Positions 16,164 through 25,679 of a stretch of 64,000 nt of DNA are shown here, in pieces. The position numbers and the translations under genes were made by a program. Origin of the DNA: Betaproteobacteria bacterium (lineage in GTDB: Bacteria > Pseudomonadota > Gammaproteobacteria > Burkholderiales > Burkholderiaceae_C). The notes under the pieces were generated by a model that worked only from the letters and a program-made list of their open reading frames with translations, did no database searches and had not been told where the DNA came from. How positions within the stretch are numbered: position 1 is the stretch's first letter; every line of letters begins with the position of its first letter. Location: NCBI GenBank assembly GCA_947453725.1, contig CANGHH010000015.1:1-64000 (forward strand). Reading direction: 5' to 3'.

Positions 16164-17906
16164 ATGAAATCCAAGCCCGCCGCTTCCCGCCCCTCTGCGA
16201 CGCTGCCGCCGACCACCGCGGCCGACCCGGCCGACGTCTTCGGGGCGGCCATCGGCGGCATGCTGAAGTCGATGTCGAGCTTGAACCTGCCGATGCAGCA
16301 ACTCGCACAGATCCAGACCGACTACGTCAAGAACGCCACCGAGGTCTGGAACCAGTCACTGCAACGCCTGCAGCCCGAGGCGCCGACCAAGCCGGTGGCC
16401 ATCGCCGACCGCCGTTTCGGCGCCGCCGAATGGGCCAGCAACCCGGCGGCGGCCTTCACGGCGCAGATGTACCTGCTGAACGCCAAGGCCCTGATGCAGA
16501 TGGCCGACGGCGTCGAAGGCGACGCCAAGACCAAGGGCCGCATCCGCTTCGCGGTGCAGCAGTGGATAGACGCCGCCAGCCCCAGCAACTACCTGGCGCT
16601 GAACCCGGAGGCGATGGGCAAGGCGCTGGAAACCAAGGGCGAGAGCATCGCCACCGGCATGCAGTTGCTGCTGCAGGACTTGCAGAAGGGCCATGTCTCG
16701 CAGACCGACGAAAGCGTCTTCGAGGTGGGCAGGAACGTGGCCACGACGGCCGGCTCGGTGGTCTTCGAGAACGAACTTTTTCAGCTCATCGAGTACGCGC
16801 CGCTGACCGCCAAGGTGCATGAACGGCCGATGCTCTTCGTGCCGCCTTGCATCAACAAGTACTACATCCTCGACCTGCAGCCCGACAACAGCGTCATCCG
16901 CTACACCGTCGAACAAGGCTTCCGCACCTTCGTCGTCAGCTGGCGCAACCCCGACGAGAGCCTGGCCGCCAAGACCTGGGACGACTACATCGAAGAAGGC
17001 CCGATCACCGCCATCGGCGTGGTGCAGGCCATCACCGGTGCCAAGACGATCAACGCGCTGGGCTTCTGCGTCGGCGGCACGCTGCTCAGCACCGCGCTGG
17101 CCGTGCTGGCCGCGCGCGGCGAACAGCCGGCGCATTCGGTGACGCTCTTGACCACGCTGCTCGATTTCGACAGCACCGGCATTCTCGACATCTTCATCGA
17201 CGAGGCGATGGTGCAGATGCGTGAGATGACGCTGGGCGAGAAGGCGCCTTCGGGCCCCGGTCTGCTGAAAGGGCAGGAACTCGCCACCACCTTCAGCTTC
17301 CTGCGGCCGAACGACCTGGTCTGGAATTACGTCGTCGGCAACTACCTCAAAGGCGAAGCGCCGCCCCCTTTCGACCTGCTGTACTGGAACGGCGACAGCA
17401 CCAACCTGCCCGGGCCGATGTATTGCTGGTACCTGCGCCACACCTACCTGCAGAACGAATTGAAGCAGCCTGGCCATTTGACGGTCTGCGGCGAGCCGGT
17501 CGATCTGGGTGCGATCAAGGCCCCGTTCTTCATTTACGGCTCGCGAGAAGACCACATCGTGCCGTGGACGGCGGCCTACAACTCGGTGCCGCTGATCAGC
17601 GGCAAGAAGACCTTCGTGCTGGGCGCCAGCGGCCATATTGCCGGTGTGATCAACCCGCCGGCCAAGGGCAAGCGCAGCTACTGGACCCACGACGGCACTG
17701 GCGAGGCGGCCGACGGCACCTTGCCCGCGACGGCCGAAGCCTGGATGGCCGGCGCCACCGAACACCCGGGCAGCTGGTGGACGACCTGGTCGGCTTGGCT
17801 CAAGCCCCATGGTGGCAAGCTGGTCGGTGCGCCCAAGGCACCGGGCAGCGCGAAGTACAAGGCCATCGAGCCGGCGCCCGGGCGCTACGTCAAGGTCAAG
17901 GCCTGA
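16164..17906 (+). CDS. phaC: Class I poly(3-hydroxyalkanoate) synthase PhaC
   Basis: This 580-residue enzyme polymerises 3-hydroxyacyl-CoA, mainly 3-hydroxybutyryl-CoA, on the surface of PHA granules. The lipase-like box GFCVGG has nucleophile Cys302; Asp463 (SREDHIVPW) and His491 (GASGHIAGV) complete the triad. Length and the granule-targeting N-terminal domain fit class I. An AGGAGA ribosome-binding site lies about 8 bases before ATG 16164. phaB follows after 94 bases; a thiolase gene (phaA), common between the two, is missing here. Confidence 0.97.
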   Translation: MKSKPAASRPSATLPPTTAADPADVFGAAIGGMLKSMSSLNLPMQQLAQIQTDYVKNATEVWNQSLQRLQPEAPTKPVAIADRRFGAAEWASNPAAAFTAQMYLLNAKALMQMADGVEGDAKTKGRIRFAVQQWIDAASPSNYLALNPEAMGKALETKGESIATGMQLLLQDLQKGHVSQTDESVFEVGRNVATTAGSVVFENELFQLIEYAPLTAKVHERPMLFVPPCINKYYILDLQPDNSVIRYTVEQGFRTFVVSWRNPDESLAAKTWDDYIEEGPITAIGVVQAITGAKTINALGFCVGGTLLSTALAVLAARGEQPAHSVTLLTTLLDFDSTGILDIFIDEAMVQMREMTLGEKAPSGPGLLKGQELATTFSFLRPNDLVWNYVVGNYLKGEAPPPFDLLYWNGDSTNLPGPMYCWYLRHTYLQNELKQPGHLTVCGEPVDLGAIKAPFFIYGSREDHIVPWTAAYNSVPLISGKKTFVLGASGHIAGVINPPAKGKRSYWTHDGTGEAADGTLPATAEAWMAGATEHPGSWWTTWSAWLKPHGGKLVGAPKAPGSAKYKAIEPAPGRYVKVKA

Positions 17907-18000
17907 TCGACCGGGCAACTGGGCCGCGGGCTTAGGGCAGGCCTGGGTGGCACATCGATCACGGAGCGTTGACAATTTTCATATTCACAAGGAGACCAGC

Positions 18001-18738
18001 ATGAGTCAAAAGGTTGCGTACGTCACGGGCGGCATGGGCGGTATCGGTACCGCGATCTGCCAGCGCCTGCACAAGGACGGTTTCAAGGTCATCGCCGGCT
18101 GCGGCCCCAGCCGCGACTTCAAGAAGTGGCTGGACGAGCAGCAGGTGCTGGGCTACACCTTCCACGCCTCGGTGGGCAACGTCGCCGACTGGGACAGCAC
18201 GGTCGCCGCCTTCACCGCCGCGGTGGCCGAACACGGGCCTATCGACGTGCTGGTCAACAACGCCGGCATCACGCGCGACCGCATGTTCCTGAAGATGACG
18301 CCCGAGGACTGGAAGATGGTCATCGACACCAACCTCAACAGCATGTTCAACGTCACCAAGCAGGTGGTGCCCGGCATGGTGGAAAAGGGCTGGGGCCGCA
18401 TCATCCAGATCAGTTCGGTGAACGGCGAAAAGGGCCAGTCGGGCCAGACCAACTACTCGGCGGCCAAGGCCGGCATGCACGGCTTCACGATGGCCCTGGC
18501 GCAGGAAATGGCCAGCAAGGGCGTGACCGTCAACACCGTCAGCCCGGGCTACATCGGCACCGACATGGTCCGTGCCATCAAGCCCGAGGTGCTGGAAAAG
18601 ATCATCGCGACGATCCCGGTCAAGCGCCTGGGCACGCCCGACGAGATCGGCTCGATCTGCGCCTGGCTGGCGGGTGTCGATTCGGGTTTCACCACCGGCG
18701 CCGACTTCAGTTGCAACGGCGGCCTGCACATGGGGTGA
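18001..18738 (+). CDS. phaB: Acetoacetyl-CoA reductase PhaB (SDR family)
   Basis: This 245-residue short-chain dehydrogenase reduces acetoacetyl-CoA to (R)-3-hydroxybutyryl-CoA with NADPH, feeding PhaC. The nucleotide fold VTGGMGGIG is at 8-16 and the catalytic Ser139, Tyr152 and Lys156 are all in place. The GYIGTDMV and LGTPDEIGSICAWLAG segments match PhaB rather than generic FabG. AAGGAG sits 7-8 bases before ATG 18001. A strong terminator follows. A TTGACA hexamer at 17969 has no matching -10 and is not called a promoter. Confidence 0.95.
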   Translation: MSQKVAYVTGGMGGIGTAICQRLHKDGFKVIAGCGPSRDFKKWLDEQQVLGYTFHASVGNVADWDSTVAAFTAAVAEHGPIDVLVNNAGITRDRMFLKMTPEDWKMVIDTNLNSMFNVTKQVVPGMVEKGWGRIIQISSVNGEKGQSGQTNYSAAKAGMHGFTMALAQEMASKGVTVNTVSPGYIGTDMVRAIKPEVLEKIIATIPVKRLGTPDEIGSICAWLAGVDSGFTTGADFSCNGGLHMG

Positions 18739-18776
18739 TGCCCCGCCGCGGGCCCCGGCTCGCTGCGGTCTCGCCA

Positions 18777-18802
18777 GGCGCCCTGCGGGGCGCCTTTTTT
18801 TT
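18777..18802 (+). terminator. Rho-independent terminator after phaB
   Basis: A 7-bp stem GGCGCCC/GGGCGCC (18777-18783, 18788-18794) with a TGCG loop is followed directly by eight T. It is the clearest intrinsic terminator in the window and closes the phaC-phaB unit. Confidence 0.92.
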
Positions 18803-18920
18803 GCGCGCCCCCGGAAGTGATCGAGACCTAGGGTTAGACCGCTATTCAGTGCGCCTGGGCCGGTTAGCGTTGCGGTCGACGGCGTCCCTTCGATGGCGCC
18901 GCGTTCCAACGGAGACCGCG

Positions 18921-19705
18921 ATAGCTGCCGCAGCCCAGATCCAGCCCTTGTTGCAGGTGGACGGTGTGACCGTCCGCTTCGGCGGCATCACGGCGCTCGA
19001 CCGGGTGTCGTTCGAGGTCGCCCAGGGCCACATCGTCGGCCTGATCGGCCCCAATGGTGCCGGCAAGACGACGCTGTTCAACTGCCTGTCGCGGCTGTAC
19101 GGCTACAGCGAAGGCGCGATCCGCTTCGAAGGCCGGTCGCTGCTGGAAACGCCGACCCACGGCATCGCCGCGCTGGGCATCGGCCGCACCTTCCAGAACC
19201 TGGCCTTGTTCCGCACGATGAGCGTGCGCCAGAACATCATGCTCGGCGGCCATTGCCGCACGCGCAGCGGCTTCGTGGCGAATGCGCTGCGCCTGGGCTC
19301 GGTGGCGCGCGAAGAGGCGCAACTGGCCGAACAGGCGCAGGCCCTGGTCGACTTGCTCGACCTGCGCGCGGTGGCCGAAACGCGGGTCATGGACCTGCCT
19401 TTCGGCACCCAGAAGCGCGTGGAACTGGGCCGCGCCCTGGCCAGCCAACCCAAGCTGCTGTTGCTCGACGAGCCGGCCGGCGGGCTGAATCACGAAGAGG
19501 TCGGCGCGCTGATGGAACTGCTGCGCGAGGTGCGCCACCAATTGGGTCTGACGCTGCTGCTGGTGGAGCACCACATGAACATGGTGATGCGCGTCTCCGA
19601 CCGCGTGGTCGCACTCGACTTCGGCCGCAAGATCGCCGACGGCACGCCGGCTGAAGTGCAGGCCAATGCCGATGTCATCCGCGCCTACCTGGGCGTTGAA
19701 ACCTG

Positions 19706-19706
<1 letters not shown>
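18921..19706 (+). CDS. livG: Branched-chain-type ABC transporter ATP-binding protein LivG
   Basis: This is one of the two ATPase subunits of a Liv/HAAT importer. It has Walker A GPNGAGKTT, the LivG-specific GRTFQNLALF segment and Walker B LLLLDEPAGGL. The usual ABC signature position reads LPFGTQKR, as is common in LivG. No ATG lies in frame near the family's N-terminus. A GGAG site ends 6 bases before ATA 18921, which would give MAAAAQIQPLLQV, a normal LivG start. Canonical alternatives are GTG 18849 (24 residues longer) and TTG 18948 or GTG 18957 (no Shine-Dalgarno). I used 18921, but the start is open. It overlaps livF (TGATG). Confidence 0.9.
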
Positions 19707-20419
<713 letters not shown>

Positions 20420-21295
20420 ATGAACGCCGACCTGCTCATCCACCAGATTTTCTCGGGCCTGGCCAGCGGCGGCATCTACGCCAGCGTGGCGCTGGCGCTG
20501 GTGATGATTTACCAGGCCACCCACCACGTGAACTTCGCGCAGGGTGAACTGGCCATGTTCAGCACCTACATCGCCTGGAGCCTGATGCAGACCGGCATGC
20601 CCTACTGGGGCGCCTTCTTCCTGACCGTGGCCATCGCCTTCGTGCTCGGCGTGGTCATCGAACGGGTCATCGTGCGGCCGGTCGAAAACGCGCCGATCCT
20701 GAGCGTCGTCATCGTCTTCATCGGTCTGCTGGTCATCGTCAACAGCCTGGCCGGCTGGATCTTCAGTTACACGATCAAGCCCTTTCCCAGCCCCTTTCCG
20801 GCCGAGCCGCTGTTCGGCAACCGCTATGTGTCCAGCCACGAACTGGGCTCGATGGCGATCACGCTGGTGGTGCTGGCCCTGCTGTTCGTCTTCTTCCGGT
20901 TCACGCCGCTGGGTCTGGCCATGCGCGCGGCAGCGCAGAACCCCGAATCGAGCCGGCTGGTCGGCATCCGCGTGGGCTGGATGCTGGCGCTGGGTTGGGG
21001 CCTGGCCGGGGCCATCGGCGCCATCGCCGGGGTGATGGTCGCGCCCACCGTGTTCCTGGAGCCGAACATGATGTCGGGCATCCTGCTCTACGCCTTCGCC
21101 GCCGCGCTGGTCGGCGGCATCGACAGCCCGGGCGGCGCGGTGCTGGGAGGCTTCATTGTCGGCGTGCTGGAGAACGTCGTCGGCGCCGTGCTGGGCACGG
21201 AATTGAAGCTGACGGTGGCGCTGGTGCTGATCGTCGGCGTGCTGGTCGTGCGACCTTCGGGGCTGTTCGGCAAAGTTCAGGTCACGCGCGTCTGA
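20420..21295 (+). CDS. livH: Branched-chain-type ABC transporter permease LivH
   Basis: This 291-residue inner-membrane permease has eight or so hydrophobic helices and the LivH hallmark HVNFAQGELAMF after the first helix. The cytoplasmic coupling loop GLAMRAAAQNPESSRLVGI contacts the ATPases. ATG 20420 follows the livF stop with no gap. The C-terminal VLVVRPSGLFG is typical. Substrate class (branched-chain amino acids, amides, urea or others) cannot be read from the sequence. Confidence 0.95.
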   Translation: MNADLLIHQIFSGLASGGIYASVALALVMIYQATHHVNFAQGELAMFSTYIAWSLMQTGMPYWGAFFLTVAIAFVLGVVIERVIVRPVENAPILSVVIVFIGLLVIVNSLAGWIFSYTIKPFPSPFPAEPLFGNRYVSSHELGSMAITLVVLALLFVFFRFTPLGLAMRAAAQNPESSRLVGIRVGWMLALGWGLAGAIGAIAGVMVAPTVFLEPNMMSGILLYAFAAALVGGIDSPGGAVLGGFIVGVLENVVGAVLGTELKLTVALVLIVGVLVVRPSGLFGKVQVTRV

Positions 21296-21296
21296 A

Positions 21297-22334
21297 ATGA
21301 AGCCCCCAAGCTCACTCCGTTCGCTACCCCCCGAGGGGGCCGTCCGCCAACAGCCCGGCGAAGCCGGTTCTGTGGCGGGAAGCTCGGTCAAGAAGATCGG
21401 CGCCTTGGCGCTGCTCATCGCGCTGGCCTGCGTGCTGCCCTTCGTGGTCAGCAACTACCGGGTCTTCCAGCTCACGCTGGTGCTGGTCTATGCGATCGCC
21501 CTGCTGGGGCTGAACATGCTGACCGGCTACAACGGCCAGATCTCGCTCGGCCACGGCGCCTTCTACGCCATCGGCGCGTACACCGCGGCCATCCTGATGG
21601 ACAAGTTCGGCGTGCCGTATTGGTTGACCTTGCCGATCGCCGGGGTGGTCTGCGCGGTGGTGGGTTTCCTGTTCGGCCTGCCCGCTTTGCGCCTCGAGGG
21701 CCTGTACCTGTCCCTGGCCACTTTTGCGCTGGGCGTGGCGCTGCCGCAGATCCTCAAATACAAGGGCATCGAGCAGTGGACCGGCGGCGCGCAGGGCATC
21801 GTCATCACCAAACCCGAGGCCCCCGAATGGAGCGGCCTGTCGCAGGACCAGTGGCTGTATTTCGTCGCGCTGGCGGTGATGCTGCTGATGTTCTGGCTGG
21901 GCTGGAATCTGCTGCGCGGGCGCATGGGCCGCGCGATGGTGGCGATCCGCGACCAGCCCACGGCGGCGCGCGCGATGGGGGTGGACACGGCCATGGTCAA
22001 GTCCATGACCTTCGGCGTCTCGGCCATGTACACCGGCGTGGCGGGCGCCTTGGGCGCCATCGCCATCCAGTTCGTGGCCCCCGATTCCTTCACCATCTTC
22101 CTGTCGATCAGCCTGGTGGTGGGCATCGTCATCGGCGGCCTGGCGTCGATCTCCGGCGCGATCTGGGGCGCGCTGTTCATCCAGTTCATACCCAACGTCG
22201 CCGACGAGATTTCCAAGGCCGCGCCCTGGGCCATCTACGGCATTTTCCTGATCGGCTTCATGTACGTGATGCCCACCGGCGTGGCCGGCTTCATCCGCAT
22301 CGCCGTGGCGCGCTGGCGCCGTCGGCGCAGCTAG
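21297..22334 (+). CDS. livM: Branched-chain-type ABC transporter permease LivM
   Basis: The second permease subunit (345 residues from ATG 21297) has the LivM hallmarks GYNGQISLGHGAF and the coupling loop AMVAIRDQPTAARAMGV. The first ~30 residues are translated from a dispersed palindromic repeat and look non-native. GTG 21372 would start a more normal protein just before the first membrane helix. ATG 21297 follows the livH stop by a single base. The C-terminus is basic (RWRRRRS). Confidence 0.93.
   Translation: MKPPSSLRSLPPEGAVRQQPGEAGSVAGSSVKKIGALALLIALACVLPFVVSNYRVFQLTLVLVYAIALLGLNMLTGYNGQISLGHGAFYAIGAYTAAILMDKFGVPYWLTLPIAGVVCAVVGFLFGLPALRLEGLYLSLATFALGVALPQILKYKGIEQWTGGAQGIVITKPEAPEWSGLSQDQWLYFVALAVMLLMFWLGWNLLRGRMGRAMVAIRDQPTAARAMGVDTAMVKSMTFGVSAMYTGVAGALGAIAIQFVAPDSFTIFLSISLVVGIVIGGLASISGAIWGALFIQFIPNVADEISKAAPWAIYGIFLIGFMYVMPTGVAGFIRIAVARWRRRRS
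21299..21340. repeat. Dispersed palindromic repeat at the livM 5' end
   Basis: GCCCCC (21302-21307) pairs with GGGGGC (21335-21340) around a segment containing CTCACTCCGTTCGCTACC. I recall near-identical repeats in intergenic regions of many Burkholderiales genomes. No second copy was seen in this window, so the repeat status rests on recall and on the palindrome. Confidence 0.5.
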
Positions 22335-22370
22335 GTTCCACCCCTCCAGCGACACCATGAAGGAAACCGC

Positions 22371-23588
22371 ATGAGCAGAACCACCCGCCGCCAGACCCTG
22401 ATCGCCGCCGCGTCGCTGGCGCTGCCGGCCGCGCCCGCCTTGGCGCAGAAGAAGTACGGTCCGGGCGCGAGCGACAAGGAAATCAAGCTCGGTCAGACCA
22501 TGCCCTACAGCGGCCCGGCCTCGGCCTACGGCACCATCGGCAAGGCGCACCAGGCTTATTTCAAGATGCTCAACGATGCCGGTGGCATCAACGGCCGCCA
22601 GATCAAGCTGATCAGCCTGGACGACGGCTACAGCCCGCCGAAGACGGTGGAGCAGGTGCGCAAGCTGGTCGAGCAGGAAGAGGTGCTGGCGATGTTCCAG
22701 ACTCTGGGCACACCGAGCAACACGGCCATCCACAAGTACATGAACGCCAAGAAGGTGCCCCACCTCTTCCTGGCCACCGGCGCGACCAAGTGGTCCGACC
22801 CGAAGAACTTCCCATGGACCCTGGGCTTCAACCTCAGCTACCAGGCCGAGGGTCAGATCTATGCCCGCTACCTGCTGAAGAACAAGCCCAACGCGAAGAT
22901 CGGCATCCTGTTCCAGAACGACGACTTCGGCAAAGACGTGCTGAAGGGCGTCGAAGACGGCCTGGGTGCGGCGGGCGCCAAGCTGGTGGTGGCCAAGGTC
23001 AGCTACGAGGTAACCGACCCGACCGTCGATTCACAGATCCTGACGCTGCAGGCCTCGGGCGCCGACACCTTCATCAACATCACGACGCCCAAGTTCGGCG
23101 CGCAGGCGGTGCGCAAGGCCTGGGACTCGGGCTGGAAGCCCTTGCACATCATCAACAACGTCAGCGCCTCGGTGGGTTCGGTGCTGACACCGGCCGGCCT
23201 GGACAAGAGCGTGGGTCTGTTGACGCTGCAGTACTACAAGGACCCCAACGACCCGCAGTGGAAGGACGACCCCAACATGCTGGAGTGGCGTGCCTTCATG
23301 GGCCGCTACTACCGCGATGGCGACCCCAAGGATGCGTCCAACCTCTATGCCTACCTCACCGCCCAGACCATGGTCCACGTGCTGAAGGCCTGCGGCAACG
23401 ACCTGACGCGCGAGAACGTGATGAAGCAGGCCGCCAGCATCAAGGCGCTGAAGCTGCCGCTGATGCTGCCGGGCATGACGCTGAACACCTCGCCGACCGA
23501 CTACTTCCTGGTCAAGCAGGGGCAGCTGGCCAAGTTCACCGGCACCCAGTGGCAGGGCTTCGGCGACGTGCTGAGCACGGGCGCCTGA
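22371..23588 (+). CDS. livK: Periplasmic substrate-binding protein of the Liv-type transporter
   Basis: This 405-residue type I periplasmic binding protein (Peripla_BP_6 group) has a signal peptide with a twin arginine (TTRRQTLIAAAS) and an ALA-Q cleavage site near residue 25. The family start GQTMPYSGPASAYG and the hinge segments around FQNDDFGKDVL and ITTPKFGAQAVRKAWD are present. It delivers the ligand to LivHM; the divergent pocket residues do not reveal the ligand. An AAGGAAACC site precedes ATG 22371. It is the last gene of the livGFHMK operon. Confidence 0.95.
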   Translation: MSRTTRRQTLIAAASLALPAAPALAQKKYGPGASDKEIKLGQTMPYSGPASAYGTIGKAHQAYFKMLNDAGGINGRQIKLISLDDGYSPPKTVEQVRKLVEQEEVLAMFQTLGTPSNTAIHKYMNAKKVPHLFLATGATKWSDPKNFPWTLGFNLSYQAEGQIYARYLLKNKPNAKIGILFQNDDFGKDVLKGVEDGLGAAGAKLVVAKVSYEVTDPTVDSQILTLQASGADTFINITTPKFGAQAVRKAWDSGWKPLHIINNVSASVGSVLTPAGLDKSVGLLTLQYYKDPNDPQWKDDPNMLEWRAFMGRYYRDGDPKDASNLYAYLTAQTMVHVLKACGNDLTRENVMKQAASIKALKLPLMLPGMTLNTSPTDYFLVKQGQLAKFTGTQWQGFGDVLSTGA

Positions 23589-23597
23589 TTCAGCTTA

Positions 23598-23620
23598 CCG
23601 GGCCGCGCCCTGCGGCCCGG
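23598..23620. terminator. Hairpin between convergent livK and the DUF2788 gene
   Basis: A perfect 9-bp stem, CCGGGCCGC/GCGGCCCGG, encloses the loop GCCCT in the 34 bases between convergent genes. There is no long T run on either side, so the efficiency of termination is uncertain, but the position suits a bidirectional terminator. Confidence 0.6.
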
Positions 23621-23622
23621 CG

Positions 23623-23835
23623 TCAAGTTCCTCTGAGGAAGTACTTGATCAAGCCCTTGGCCACGAAGCCCACCAGGCCGAAACCCAGCGCCAGGAAGAG
23701 CACGAAGGTGCCGAAGCGGCCTGCCTTCGACTCGCGCGCCAGCTGGAAGATGATGAACACCATGTACAGCATGAAGGCGCCGACGCCGAAGGTCAGGCCG
23801 AACTGCGCGATCTGCTCTTCGTTGTAGCCGAACAT
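23623..23835 (-). CDS. DUF2788-family small membrane protein
   Basis: This 70-residue protein with two hydrophobic helices (about 12-31 and 42-62) and basic loops matches the DUF2788 family (MFGYNEEQIAQFG start). Function is unknown. Its ATG shares one base with the stop of the DUF2189 gene, so the two are translated together. Confidence 0.8.
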   Translation of the reverse strand: MFGYNEEQIAQFGLTFGVGAFMLYMVFIIFQLARESKAGRFGTFVLFLALGFGLVGFVAKGLIKYFLRGT

Positions 23836-24623
23836 CAGGCGGCGCCCCCCGGTTCGGCGGGCACCACCAGGTCGCGGTAGGCGTGCCAGCTGGCATGGGC
23901 CAGCCAGGGCACCACGACCACCAGGCCCAGCATCAGGGTGGCCATGCCCAGCAGCGTCAGCCCCAGGATCAGCGTGGCCCACAGCGCCATCGCCAGCGGG
24001 TTCAGCAGCGCCGCACCGACGCTGGTGGCCACCGCCGTCAGCACGCCGTGCGGGCGGTCCAGCAACATCGGGATGGCCACCACCGAACTCGCGAACATCG
24101 GCGCCGCCAGCACGCTGCCCAGCACCACCCAGGCCTCGAAGACGTGGCTGCTGTCGCTGAGCACGACCACGCGCAGGAAGTCGCCCGGGCTGTTGACCGG
24201 GGCGCCGGCAAAGGCCGTGATCAGCGACGCCGAGGTCAGCACCCAGCCGGTGCCGGCCAGCGCCAGCAGCAGGCCGAAGCGCACCAAGCGGCTGTCCCGG
24301 GGCCGCCAGGCGCCCAGCGCCACGGCCAGGCCGGCGGCCTGCAGCTGCTCCCGCGCGCGGCTGACCGCATAGAGGCCGGTGGCCACCAGCGGCGCCACCA
24401 GCAGAAAGCCGCTGAAGGCGCCGGCCAGCAGCCAGAAGCGGTCGTGCGCCCAGACCACCAGCAAGGCGCCAAAAGCCGCCGCCGCCCCGCCGTGCGCCAG
24501 ACCGGGCAGCGGGTTGTGGACCAGGTCGCGCCAGCCTTTCATCAGCCAGACCAGCGGCTGCAGGGGCGCCACCCTGGCGATGCGGAAACTGCGTGCGTGG
24601 TCGGACGGGGTCAGGGGGACCAT
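23835..24623 (-). CDS. DUF2189-family integral membrane protein
   Basis: This 262-residue protein with about six membrane helices matches DUF2189 proteins, including the short basic N-terminus before LVWLMKGWRDL and the SASLITAFAGAPV loop. The family is unassigned; members often lie near cytochrome oxidase or respiratory genes, which is not the case here. The start ATG 24623 overlaps the selU end by 13 bases; longer frames run antisense and lose family match. Confidence 0.85.
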   Translation of the reverse strand: MVPLTPSDHARSFRIARVAPLQPLVWLMKGWRDLVHNPLPGLAHGGAAAAFGALLVVWAHDRFWLLAGAFSGFLLVAPLVATGLYAVSRAREQLQAAGLAVALGAWRPRDSRLVRFGLLLALAGTGWVLTSASLITAFAGAPVNSPGDFLRVVVLSDSSHVFEAWVVLGSVLAAPMFASSVVAIPMLLDRPHGVLTAVATSVGAALLNPLAMALWATLILGLTLLGMATLMLGLVVVVPWLAHASWHAYRDLVVPAEPGGAA

Positions 24624-25678
24624 GGGGGTGTCAACAGGCCGAGCGCGGCGGTTTGCAGTGTCGCCGGCAGGCCGTCGGGCAGGTTCAGCGTCAGCGCCTG
24701 GTCGAAGTGTTTGAAGTTGCGCATCATGGAGCGCAGGTAGACCGGGTCGTAATGCTCGGTCAGCAGTTCCTGCACCACGGGCGCGAGCTCTCCCGCGCGG
24801 GCCTGTTCCTGCCAGCGCACGACGACGGCGTTGCCGCGCAGTTCGCGCAAGGCATTCAGCCGTTCGCAGAAGCTTTCGGTGTCGGCCACGAAGTAGGCGT
24901 AGTCGACAAGCAGGAAGTCGACCCGCGCGGCCAGCGGCATCTCGACCTGGATGCAGCGGGCCGCCCGCAGGCATTCCAGCAGGCGCTCGGGCACGCGCAG
25001 GCGGCCGATGGTTCGGCTTTCGCCTTCGACGTAGACCGGGCGCGCCGGGTCGAGGGCACGCAGCGCTTCCCACACCAGCGTCTCGAAGCGCTTCTGGGTG
25101 GGCTGCGGCTGGCCCGGCATGGGGCCCAGCACGCTGCCCTTGTGGCAGGCGATGGCCTCCAGGTCGAGCACCTGCTCACCCTGGACCTGCAAGGCCTGCA
25201 GCAGCCGGCTCTTGGCCGATCCGGTGCGGCCGATGACGGCGCGCCAGTCGAACTGCTGGGGCAGCGTTTCCAAATCGACCAGCACGGCCCGGCGGAATTC
25301 GCGGTAGCCGCCTTCCAGCACGGTGACGTTGAAGCCGATCTGGTCCAGCACCGTGGCCAGCGAACCCGAGCGCTGGCCGCCGCGCCAGCAGTAGACCAGG
25401 GGCTTCCAGTCACGCCCTTGCGGCATCAGGTTCGCTTCGACATGGCGCGCGATGTTGCGCGCGGCCAGCACCGCGCCGCGCTTGCGCGCTTCGAAGGGCG
25501 ATTCCTGCTTGTACTGGGTGCCCACGCTGTGCCGCTCTTCGTCGTTCAGCGTGGGCCAGTTGACGGCGTCGGGCAGGCGGTCTTCGGCGAACTCGCTTTC
25601 ACTGCGCGCGTCGATGACGGCGCTGAACTCGGTCAGTCGCAAGAGCGTGTCAGCGGCCAGGATGCGCTTCAGGCCCAT
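24611..25678 (-). CDS. selU: tRNA 2-selenouridine synthase (SelU/MnmH)
   Basis: This 355-residue enzyme converts 2-thiouridine at the wobble position of some tRNAs to 2-selenouridine through a geranylated intermediate, using selenophosphate. A rhodanese domain carries the catalytic Cys97 (VYCWRGGQRSGS) and a P-loop GRTGSAKS lies at 150-157. It follows glnD with one base between and overlaps the next gene. Activity would require selD elsewhere in the genome. Confidence 0.92.
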   Translation of the reverse strand: MGLKRILAADTLLRLTEFSAVIDARSESEFAEDRLPDAVNWPTLNDEERHSVGTQYKQESPFEARKRGAVLAARNIARHVEANLMPQGRDWKPLVYCWRGGQRSGSLATVLDQIGFNVTVLEGGYREFRRAVLVDLETLPQQFDWRAVIGRTGSAKSRLLQALQVQGEQVLDLEAIACHKGSVLGPMPGQPQPTQKRFETLVWEALRALDPARPVYVEGESRTIGRLRVPERLLECLRAARCIQVEMPLAARVDFLLVDYAYFVADTESFCERLNALRELRGNAVVVRWQEQARAGELAPVVQELLTEHYDPVYLRSMMRNFKHFDQALTLNLPDGLPATLQTAALGLLTPPWSP

Positions 25679-25679
25679 G

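Noticed and set aside
17969..17974. TTGACA upstream of phaB as a -35 element
   Set aside because: No acceptable -10 hexamer occurs 16-18 bases downstream, where the ribosome-binding site already lies.
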